Part shown: positions 1 through 5,371 of the stretch, one piece after another
Layout: each line of letters opens with the position of its first letter
How positions within the stretch are numbered: position 1 is the stretch's first letter
DNA from: Lentisphaerota bacterium
GTDB taxonomy: Bacteria > Verrucomicrobiota > Kiritimatiellia > RFP12 > UBA1067
Assembly: GCA_022839525.1 (NCBI GenBank)
Contig: JALHET010000158.1
Coordinates: 1-5,371 of the forward strand
Reading direction: 5' to 3'
DNA length: 5,371 nt
Program-made: the position numbers and the translations under genes
The notes under the pieces: model-generated
What the model was told of the DNA's origin: nothing
Database searches by the model: none
Seen by the model: the letters and a program-made list of their open reading frames with translations, nothing else

Positions 1-38
1 AAGCTCTCTATGTAACCCCGAGCTATATAGGGCTCGAC

Positions 39-431
39 ATGAAAAAGAAGGAAGCGCAAATGTTCCGTCTGGTCATCAAAGCCCGCCGCGAAGCGATGAC
101 GCACGAAAAGCTCACGTGGGATCCGTTGCCGGACGGCATCCAGATACGTACTTCAACTTCCGGCAGCCGCCGTGCCTTCGTGAATGCGATGATCACAGTG
201 AAGCCCGAGATCACCGCTGAGATGCTTAAAAGCGGTGTGCCGCGAAAAATTGTCTTTCACTACCCACAGTACGAAGACACGGAAGTCATTGTAGGCCCGG
301 CAGACCTCGCGGGCGAACAGGGGGCCGCGCAGCAGGCGGACTCCCAGCGGACGCCGCGGCGGCGTCTTTTTGTTGTTGATCAAGAAGAGCCTGATCCGCC
401 TCATCCGCCATCCGCTGCGCCGCAAGAATAG
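39..431 (+). CDS. Small hypothetical protein, doubtful, possibly the 3' end of a larger gene
   Basis: Open frame of 130 codons whose product I do not recognise. Residues 1 to about 90 look like a compact, mixed-charge globular sequence with varied composition (for example TWDPLPDGIQIRTS and KIVFHYPQYEDTEVIVG). The last 45 residues are rich in Q, R and P and are antisense to the end of the HEAT-repeat gene. The start is undecided. ATG 39 has only a weak AGGG six bases upstream. ATG 60, in the same frame, has AAGGA at 48-52 with an ideal seven-base gap and would give 123 residues. The frame is also open leftward to position 3, so this could be the tail of a longer gene cut by the window edge. 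The 146-bp tail-to-tail overlap, and a terminator-like hairpin before its stop codon, both weaken the call. No signal peptide or membrane segment is visible. Confidence 0.42.
   Translation: MKKKEAQMFRLVIKARREAMTHEKLTWDPLPDGIQIRTSTSGSRRAFVNAMITVKPEITAEMLKSGVPRKIVFHYPQYEDTEVIVGPADLAGEQGAAQQADSQRTPRRRLFVVDQEEPDPPHPPSAAPQE
228..243 (-). terminator. Possible weak terminator downstream of the minus-strand operon
   Basis: On the minus strand GCGG (240-243) and CCGC (232-235) pair over a CACA loop and are followed by TTTT (228-231), about 43 bases after the HEAT gene stop codon. The position suits an operon terminator, but a four-pair stem is short and could arise by chance in GC-rich DNA. Confidence 0.22.
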
Positions 432-1236
432 CCAGTTCCTTCTGTATCTGCTGAAGCAACTCCGCCTCGTTTTCGGAGGGCTCCTCTTCGAGTTCGTTCA
501 TGCACATATGGATCGCGTCAATTACCTCGGTTTTCTGTTCCGGCTTGGTGACGGTTTGCAGGATCACGGCAAGTTGAGGCAGGGCAGCCTCATTATCGAG
601 CATTGAGCATTCCATCACGATGTCCGACAGAACATCGCCGCTGATGTCCTCCCCGAACATTTTAGCTGCCGTGCTCAGCATCAACGCCTTGTCCGTGTCG
701 CTTTCGACTTCGGAAAGTGAAGTCCGCCAATGATCAAGCACCTCCATCGCCACCTCGGGGTCGGGGTCGGCCAGCATGGTGGTCAACTCGCTCAGCCCGC
801 TGAGACCGATCCACGAAAGCGCAAAAGCCACACGGCTACGCACCTCAGCATCGGGATGCTGCTTGAGCTTTCGTGCCTCTTGCAAAATCTTTTCGACGTT
901 GTCGTCGTCCAATGCGTCGTCAAGCTTCTGCAATACAGCGTCTTGCTCTCTGTCTTCCAGTGTACGCTCACTACCTGCTGCCGGAGAACCTTCTCCGTGC
1001 GCGTTGGCAACCGCATCTGTAGCCATTGCCCTGCCCGCCACCTCTTTTGCAGACGACGTTTTGTCCGGCTTCAATTGCCCTCCGGCTTTCTCTGTTGGCA
1101 CGGACGCGGATGTCGTCACCTGCTCACCAGCGTCGGACGCCTTGCGTTTATACACAACAAAAACAAGAATGCCCACCAAAGCTACTGCCGCAAGCAGAAC
1201 TATGCCGCTCCGGCGCCATGTTGTCAATGTCTTCAT
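286..1236 (-). CDS. Membrane-anchored HEAT-repeat protein
   Basis: Encodes 316 residues. A short basic N-terminus (K2, R8, R9) leads into one hydrophobic segment at about residues 11-29, followed directly by K30-R31-K32. This looks like a signal anchor; with basic residues on both sides the topology cannot be read safely. Residues 33-95 are a low-complexity A/S/E/K linker. Residues 101-172 form two HEAT-like helical hairpins: 'HPDAEVRSRVAFALSWIG' (127-144) has the typical D-x-x-V-R-x-x-x-A-x-x-A-L pattern, and 'DPDPEVAMEVLDHW' (157-170) starts the second. Residues 173-250 look helical. Residues 255-292 are Q/E/A-rich and could form a coiled coil, and the tail is A/P/R-rich. HEAT repeats are protein-binding scaffolds, so a tethering or assembly role is inferred; no enzyme motif is seen. 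The start follows the 1276-4563 gene by 39 bp and has a poor Shine-Dalgarno, so it may be expressed mainly as the second gene of that operon. Confidence 0.85.
   Translation of the reverse strand: MKTLTTWRRSGIVLLAAVALVGILVFVVYKRKASDAGEQVTTSASVPTEKAGGQLKPDKTSSAKEVAGRAMATDAVANAHGEGSPAAGSERTLEDREQDAVLQKLDDALDDDNVEKILQEARKLKQHPDAEVRSRVAFALSWIGLSGLSELTTMLADPDPEVAMEVLDHWRTSLSEVESDTDKALMLSTAAKMFGEDISGDVLSDIVMECSMLDNEAALPQLAVILQTVTKPEQKTEVIDAIHMCMNELEEEPSENEAELLQQIQKELAILAAQRMADEADQALLDQQQKDAAAASAGSPPAARPPVRPRGLPGLQ
350..371 (+). terminator. Terminator-like GC hairpin with T-run, inside the overlapping gene ends
   Basis: The arms GACGCCG (350-356) and CGGCGTC (360-366) pair perfectly over a three-base loop and are followed by TTTTT (367-371). 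This is the form of a Rho-independent terminator for plus-strand transcription. It lies upstream of the stop codon of the small plus-strand ORF (429-431) and inside the end of the HEAT gene, where the same bases encode an alanine run. The symmetry may therefore be a by-product of GCC/GCG codons. Confidence 0.35.
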
Positions 1237-1275
1237 AATTATCTTGAAAGTCGAGCGATCCAGTGAACTGCTGCA

Positions 1276-4200
1276 TCAGTCGATTGAGACGGCTTTCGAA
1301 CGATTTAAGCGGTATGCCCCAGTCTCCGGATCCGGCTCCTGATATGCGCCGAACCCCAAGCCGAGCCCCTGCAGGTTCACGAGGATGCCCTTAAACTTCA
1401 ATGTTGACGCACGCCTCGCCCCCGGCGTCTCTTGCTTGAACGAACCCGAGAGCAACCCGCTCGAGCTCGAGGTCTTAAGCGTGGCCGAGAGATCGTTTCT
1501 GCGCTCGAGCGACAACGCTTTCTTTGTCACGGTCACTGGAAGCGCTTGGTCGGCAACATGGAACTGGGCGCCGTCATACGGGGCTGTGAAATCCTGCTGC
1601 TTAGCGAAAAAGGCACCGCAGATATGCGCTTGGCCGAAAACGGGGGCGACCGGCTTGGGATCCCATTCGAAAACGGCCAGGAAACCGTCGTTCTTCATCG
1701 ACGTGCTCTTGCCGGGATAATGCCATCGCGTGTTTTCGATCCACACAAGATTGTCCGCCACGTTCATCTGTTCGTGCGGCTCAATCCAGACCATGGCTGC
1801 GGCATGGCCGCGGCGACCATAGAGCGTCTTGTAGAGCGGGAACACAGCGAACGAGCCGTTGCCGACCACGTCATACCCCATCGCCCGCATCTCAGCACCA
1901 CTGAAAGCCATCAGCGCGGATGTCCCGTTCAGCCGCTGCCCGTCGGCGAGTTGCCCAGCATACTTGACCTGGCCGTTCCTCCGCACCGTGAGCGTCAGAT
2001 AACCGTAGCCCTCGGGCCGGTTGTCGATGGCCGCCGATGCGGTCGCCAGCACATGCGTCGGTAGCGCGACCGTGTAGAAGCCTTGGTACACGGGCGCGTC
2101 CGCTGGATCAAACGCACGCGCCAGCACCAGCATCCCGTTGTTGTACACGCCCCTTAGGATGCCGTCGGCGGTAAGCACCAGCTCCATGGTATCGCCCGCG
2201 CGGTTGTCCAGAACGCCCGTTAAACGGTTCGCATCCAGCCCATCCACGACCCATGTGCCGGTCAGGGACTGTCGCTTGCCGCCGACTTCTGTTCGGGCAC
2301 GCAACTTGCCAGACGAACTGGCCTGGAAAGTTACCGTTCCGACCACGACACCCTCATACGCCTGCTCCGTGCTTGGCGTTTCCGTCGGCTCCAGCAGCAA
2401 CCCCTGCATTTTTACCCCGCGCACGAAATCGGGCAATGGCTGCACACTGATCACAAAGCGCAAATCCTTAGAGCTCGCCTGATTGGTGGCCCGCACGGTC
2501 ACCGCGTATACCCCGCTTCTCTTGGGGGTTCCGCTGATCGTGCCAGTCCGCTGATCGATCATCATACCTGCGGGCAACCCGGTCGCCGTATAGGTGACCG
2601 GCGTGGTGCTATCCGCCGCTAAAGGCAGACTGACTCCCGCCTTTAGGTAGGTCGTCCAGACCTGTCCTTCCCCTGGCGTTCCGGCCTGAAACATCGGCAC
2701 GTCCACCACCGCAAAACGCCAAGCCGGGCCTTGAACCGAAACAGTCCCCAAATCAGCGGTCACTTGCGTGTCAACCCGCCAATACACCCATCCTTGCGCT
2801 TCAGTCAGATCAACGATCCCCTCGTCAACCGCATTCAGTCCGCTCACAACCACGCCTCCGGCAGGCACCACCTCGACCAGCGCATCGGCCGCCGCCCCGG
2901 CAAAAAGGCACTGCACGGCATCAGCCGGATTTTCGGCACCGGCCTGCCAGGCCAAATCAACCAAGCTTACATCGGCACGCACGTCATCAATCTGTAGCAA
3001 TCTCCCATCTGTCGGCGCGAGTCCCGCTGCGGCGGTCGGCGCCACCAGAGGTTCCCATCCAAGATCCGTCACGTACGCCACGTACTCATCGGAATGGCCG
3101 GTAGCGGTCCAACGCACCTCGTCTCCCGCGTACACGGCGACCGTGTTGTTCGTTTCGCTCTCGGTAAGCGTGAGGCTCCCGTCCACATCTACGACCTCGA
3201 CCAGCAATGTGCCTGTCCCCGTCTGTCCCCAGGTGAAAGCCAGCCGCCCGGCAGCCGGTGCTGTCCATACCAGAACGGCTCGCTCGCTGTTATTCAGCGG
3301 CTCGGTGCGCAAGGCGTCAATGGCGTCATTGTAAAACCAGAGCCCGCCGGCCTGCGCCAGATGCTCGTAAACCGGACGGCCCGCGACATACGTCTCAAAG
3401 GTCGCGCTGACAAGCTGATCCAGCACCTGTACCGTCTGCGCATCCGTGCCCAGTGCCACTTGGCCGGAATCCAGCGCCAGTTCCAGCGTGAAAGTGCGCG
3501 CATCGTATTGCGGGGTCGTGTCGATGCCGGACACCGTGAAAAGCTTATCCGCAGAGTCACCGTCACCCCATTCCAACAGCCTCGGCGTCACGGTATAGCC
3601 CTCCGGTGCCGTGACCGTCACGCCCGCCGCCCCCACCGCACCGCCGGTACGGCTGACCGTTCCGGTGTAAACAGAGCCTTCAGGCACTTGAGCGAAATCG
3701 GCGCTGAAACCGATCGTGCCGGGCAGGTACGGCTCGGCCTCGTAGATCGTCACGGTCTGCTCCGCAGTCCCCAGTTCGGCATCGCCTGCAACCCGCGCTA
3801 TGGTCACCGTGAAAACGCGCTGCGTCGGCGCGGTCCAGCGGCCGTTGTTGATGAGCGGCACGGTGAAGCTCTTGGCGGACGTGTCTTTGTCGCCCCACGT
3901 CAGCGTACCGCTTGTGGCAGTGTAGTCTGTGCCCGCCTTGGCCGTGTCATCCACGGTCGCGTACGAGAAGCTCTGCGCCCCGGCGCTGCCGTCGGTGCGC
4001 GTGACCGTCACCGTCACCTCGCCGGCGTCCTCCGCCACGCTTTGCGCGGTCGGACTCAGGCCGATTGTGCCGGGGCCGTAATAGGGCAGCGTGTAACTCA
4101 GGATTTTGTTCATGAAGCCCGGTGTCCGGAAATACCCATTGCCCATCCCGTAATTAAACTGTCCCAGCTTTTGACCCGAGGGCGCATGCACGGCCGCGGT

Positions 4201-4563
4201 CGGGAAGGTCAGCGACCCGCCGGCACCGCGATAGGGCTGGGTCAGCGTGTTCCAACTCGTACTGGAAAGGGAGCTGCGATCCAGCATCACCAGCATCATG
4301 GGGTATTGTGCAAGAAAGGCAGGCCAGGCCGCATTCTTCAACACCCATGAATCCCAGTTCCCACAGTTGCCGCACGTCACCGTGTCGATGCACATGACCA
4401 GCATCGGCAGTCCGAGTTGGCCGGCCCGCGCACGCGCCGCGCCCAATTGGCTCGTCCAGCGGTTCGGCTGGACGTTGTTCGGATTGGTATCTACCGATGG
4501 ATAAGCAAACACCGAAACCGCCAGTGCCAACACCGGAACCAAAACGATTAGCCTTCTGAACAT
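1276..4563 (-). CDS. Large exported protein: thioredoxin-like domain, Calx-beta repeats, putative-Ig domain, C-terminal beta repeats
   Basis: Encodes 1095 residues. A Sec signal peptide spans residues 1-20 (FRR, then a hydrophobic core ending VSVFA, likely cut after A20). Residues 35-160 resemble a thioredoxin fold: a helix, the strand LPMLVMC, a CGNC motif (C64, C67) with an extra C58, and 'FPTAAV' (P121) at the position of the usual cis-proline. A Calx-beta domain at 164-275 carries E178-D179, GTDY (211-214) and WGDKD (223-227). A second, degenerate copy lies at 281-382. Residues 385-510 and 515-620 are beta-rich without a clear family. Residues 622-708 match a putative-Ig (cadherin-like) domain: 'GLPAGMMIDQRTGTISGTP' then a VTV/VISV strand. 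Residues 735-1075 hold divergent beta repeats. I infer a periplasmic or surface protein with a redox or folding module on a stalk; the substrate is unknown. No LPXTG, PEP-CTERM or other sorting tail is seen. The start is supported by GAGAAGGGG five bases upstream. Confidence 0.93.
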   Translation of the reverse strand: MFRRLIVLVPVLALAVSVFAYPSVDTNPNNVQPNRWTSQLGAARARAGQLGLPMLVMCIDTVTCGNCGNWDSWVLKNAAWPAFLAQYPMMLVMLDRSSLSSTSWNTLTQPYRGAGGSLTFPTAAVHAPSGQKLGQFNYGMGNGYFRTPGFMNKILSYTLPYYGPGTIGLSPTAQSVAEDAGEVTVTVTRTDGSAGAQSFSYATVDDTAKAGTDYTATSGTLTWGDKDTSAKSFTVPLINNGRWTAPTQRVFTVTIARVAGDAELGTAEQTVTIYEAEPYLPGTIGFSADFAQVPEGSVYTGTVSRTGGAVGAAGVTVTAPEGYTVTPRLLEWGDGDSADKLFTVSGIDTTPQYDARTFTLELALDSGQVALGTDAQTVQVLDQLVSATFETYVAGRPVYEHLAQAGGLWFYNDAIDALRTEPLNNSERAVLVWTAPAAGRLAFTWGQTGTGTLLVEVVDVDGSLTLTESETNNTVAVYAGDEVRWTATGHSDEYVAYVTDLGWEPLVAPTAAAGLAPTDGRLLQIDDVRADVSLVDLAWQAGAENPADAVQCLFAGAAADALVEVVPAGGVVVSGLNAVDEGIVDLTEAQGWVYWRVDTQVTADLGTVSVQGPAWRFAVVDVPMFQAGTPGEGQVWTTYLKAGVSLPLAADSTTPVTYTATGLPAGMMIDQRTGTISGTPKRSGVYAVTVRATNQASSKDLRFVISVQPLPDFVRGVKMQGLLLEPTETPSTEQAYEGVVVGTVTFQASSSGKLRARTEVGGKRQSLTGTWVVDGLDANRLTGVLDNRAGDTMELVLTADGILRGVYNNGMLVLARAFDPADAPVYQGFYTVALPTHVLATASAAIDNRPEGYGYLTLTVRRNGQVKYAGQLADGQRLNGTSALMAFSGAEMRAMGYDVVGNGSFAVFPLYKTLYGRRGHAAAMVWIEPHEQMNVADNLVWIENTRWHYPGKSTSMKNDGFLAVFEWDPKPVAPVFGQAHICGAFFAKQQDFTAPYDGAQFHVADQALPVTVTKKALSLERRNDLSATLKTSSSSGLLSGSFKQETPGARRASTLKFKGILVNLQGLGLGFGAYQEPDPETGAYRLNRSKAVSID

Positions 4564-4568
4564 ACGAA

Positions 4569-4577
4569 CCCCTTCTC
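4569..4577 (-). promoter_or_regulatory. Ribosome binding site of the large exported protein gene
   Basis: Read on the minus strand, GAGAAGGGG is followed by five bases (TTCGT) and then ATG at 4563-4561. The purine-rich block and spacing support this start, and the signal peptide begins directly there. Confidence 0.65.
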
Positions 4578-4629
4578 TCTTTCACGTCTCAATCGGACAG
4601 GCCGCCAATGAGACCTCACATGGTAAAAT

Positions 4630-4658
4630 AGTTTTGCAGGTTGTTTCGTGGCTGTCAA
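4630..4658 (-). promoter_or_regulatory. Candidate promoter for the large exported protein operon
   Basis: On the minus strand a perfect TTGACA (4653-4658) is followed after 17 bp by AAAACT (4630-4635), which matches only three of six -10 positions. Transcription would begin near 4622, about 60 bases before the start codon. The perfect -35 box with a weak -10 box, plus a palindrome over the -35 box, would fit a regulated promoter; this is inference. Confidence 0.4.
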
Positions 4659-4675
4659 GCGATCTAATCGACAGC
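4651..4675. repeat. Imperfect palindrome over the minus-strand -35 box
   Basis: The arms GCTGTC (4651-4656) and GACAGC (4670-4675) are exact inverted copies. Between them sits a smaller palindrome, CGAT (4660-4663) and ATCG (4667-4670), around CTA, offset by extra bases on the left side. It covers the TTGACA of the minus-strand promoter and lies upstream of both predicted transcription starts, so a protein-binding operator is more likely than an RNA hairpin. No known regulator site is recognised. Confidence 0.4.
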
Positions 4676-4689
4676 CGCGCCTAAACCCC

Positions 4690-4719
4690 TTGAATTCTCG
4701 GACTCGTTTCCTGTATACT
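4690..4719 (+). promoter_or_regulatory. Candidate sigma70 promoter for the folding-factor gene
   Basis: The -35 box TTGAAT (4690-4695) and the -10 box TATACT (4714-4719) are separated by 18 bp. Each box matches the housekeeping consensus at most positions (TTGACA, TATAAT). Transcription would start near 4726, leaving a leader of about 100 bases before the start codon at 4827. This assumes a sigma70-like consensus holds in this host. Confidence 0.55.
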
Positions 4720-4815
4720 TGCCGCCGACTTCAGCCTGGGCCGTTCAGCGTTGCGCGTTCTTCTTTCACTCTTGATTCCATACCCAGCTCTACGGGCAAC
4801 GGGCGTAAATCGACG

Positions 4816-4821
4816 AAAGGA
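4816..4821 (+). promoter_or_regulatory. Ribosome binding site of the folding-factor gene
   Basis: AAAGGA lies five bases before ATG 4827. It decides the start in favour of 4827 over the in-frame ATG at 4833. Confidence 0.65.
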
Positions 4822-4826
4822 CTGTC

Positions 4827-5371
4827 ATGCTTATGTTGAACCGTTTCTCTGTTTTGTATTTCACGTTGCTGTTCGCTCTCGCCACTACGGTTCAAGTGCC
4901 AATTGCCGCACAAACGCCAACCCCTGCCGGAGGCGCTGACGCCGCGCAGACGCCCGCGCTCGGCCCCCGCATCATGCCGCCTCCACGCAGCGCGCTCAAT
5001 CCCGCCGAATGGCGCGTCGGCCCGGACGGCAAACGCTACGCTCCTATCCCGGAGCGCGAGAAAGCCCCCTCGCCGCTGCCGGATCTCAAGCCCGAGCAGC
5101 CTCTCATAACAGTCAACGGCGAGCCGATTTCTTGGGGGGCGGTACGTGCCCATGCTGAGTTGCTGGTCTCGGAGGTGCGCATCCCCCGCGGTGTTACGCC
5201 GCAGGAGTTCGAAGAGGCGCACGACAGTCTGCTGATGCGCCGAGTTTACACGCTCGGCCGCCATCACATCCTGAAAACCCTGCTGGCGCAAGAAGCACGC
5301 CGCCAAGGCATTGTCCTCACGCCCGAGGAGGTCGCCGCCAAGGACAAAGAGGTCATGGATAAAATCCGCAT
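4827..5371 (+). CDS. Exported SurA/PrsA-like folding factor (parvulin family), N-terminal part, cut by window edge
   Basis: The frame runs without a stop from ATG 4827 to the right edge: 181 codons plus two bases. Residues 1-28 form a signal peptide (hydrophobic core about 8-21, likely cut after PIAA). Residues 29-90 are a P/A-rich linker. Residues 93-181 match the N-terminal helical chaperone region of SurA/PrsA-type peptidyl-prolyl isomerases: 'LITVNGEPISWGAV' (93-106) is the family-typical VNGExI strand. It is followed by helices with 'LLAQEARRQGIVLTPEEVAAK' characteristics (positions 152-172), the usual L-x-x-x-A-x-x-x-G-I-x-[VL]-[TS]-x-x-E-V pattern. The catalytic parvulin domain would lie beyond the edge and is not seen, so enzyme activity is inferred from family only; some members lack it. 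Start 4827 is chosen because AAAGGA sits five bases upstream; ATG 4833 is a weaker alternative. The likely role is folding of exported or outer-membrane proteins in the periplasm. It is transcribed away from the large exported protein gene. Confidence 0.85.
   Translation, partial: MLMLNRFSVLYFTLLFALATTVQVPIAAQTPTPAGGADAAQTPALGPRIMPPPRSALNPAEWRVGPDGKRYAPIPEREKAPSPLPDLKPEQPLITVNGEPISWGAVRAHAELLVSEVRIPRGVTPQEFEEAHDSLLMRRVYTLGRHHILKTLLAQEARRQGIVLTPEEVAAKDKEVMDKIR

Larger units (their letters stand above)
4564..4826. other. Divergent intergenic region (263 bp)
   Basis: This spacer separates the start codons of the large minus-strand gene and the plus-strand folding-factor gene. It is less GC-rich than the flanking genes and holds a promoter candidate for each direction, an imperfect palindrome between them, and a ribosome binding site at each end. 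The open frame crossing it on the plus strand (4648-4839) has no coding character. I see no tRNA or structured RNA in it. Confidence 0.85.

Noticed and set aside
153..425. 90-codon minus-strand frame past the HEAT gene stop, considered as a frameshifted continuation
   Set aside because: It overlaps the end of the HEAT gene in another frame, its sequence does not continue the helical pattern, and the HEAT gene ends naturally in a disordered tail.
730..1342. Two plus-strand open frames of 178 and 188 codons
   Set aside because: Both are antisense to the HEAT gene. One is rich in C and H and the other in S and A, with no domain pattern, and the minus frame explains the region.
1432..2064. 210-codon plus-strand open frame
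   Set aside because: It is antisense to the C-terminal repeats of the large protein, with no ribosome binding site and a composition typical of a shadow frame.
3997..4020. Repeated GTGACCGTCACC-like bases, considered as a regulatory repeat
   Set aside because: They encode the alternating V-T residues of a Calx-beta strand on the minus strand, so the repetition is explained by the protein.
3094..4350. 418-codon plus-strand open frame
   Set aside because: It is wholly antisense to the large exported protein gene. Its product is R/G/H-rich with no fold, as expected for a shadow frame in GC-rich DNA, while the minus frame has a signal peptide and recognisable domains.
4154..4585. 143-codon minus-strand frame starting upstream of the large gene
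   Set aside because: It is in a different frame from the thioredoxin domain, its Arg/Gly-rich product has no signal peptide, and the GAGAAGGGG site serves ATG 4563.
4731..5306. 191-codon minus-strand open frame
   Set aside because: It is antisense to the SurA/PrsA-like gene and crosses its promoter leader. The product is Arg-rich without motifs, while the plus frame has a ribosome binding site, signal peptide and family pattern.

Overview
The window is a high-GC bacterial segment with one large secreted protein gene, its short operon partner, a divergently transcribed gene cut by the right edge, and a doubtful small ORF at the left edge. The architecture of the large protein (thioredoxin fold, Calx-beta repeats, putative-Ig domain and C-terminal beta repeats with a 'GxLADG' turn) and the parvulin-type neighbour suggest a Gram-negative lineage. 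The Verrucomicrobiota / Kiritimatiellota / Lentisphaerota group is my best guess. This rests on the style of the architecture; the window holds no rRNA or marker gene.

Layout. Positions 39-431 (+) hold a small unrecognised ORF that overlaps the next gene tail to tail. Positions 286-1236 (-) encode a membrane-anchored protein with two HEAT-like repeats. Positions 1276-4563 (-) encode a 1095-residue exported multidomain protein with an N-terminal thioredoxin-like domain (CGNC motif). The two minus-strand genes are 39 bp apart and probably form one operon, with the large gene first. Positions 4564-4826 form a divergent intergenic region with a sigma70-like promoter on each strand and an imperfect palindrome that covers the minus-strand -35 box. 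From 4827 to the right edge, the plus strand encodes the N-terminal 181 residues of an exported SurA/PrsA-like (parvulin family) folding factor; no stop codon is reached.

How the genes may work together. All three solid genes encode envelope or exported proteins. A reasonable inference is that the window concerns envelope protein folding and surface display: a redox-type domain on a long beta-sandwich stalk, a membrane-tethered helical-repeat protein encoded with it, and a divergently transcribed periplasmic chaperone. The sequence does not prove a shared pathway. I see no tRNA, rRNA, CRISPR array, insertion sequence or phage gene.
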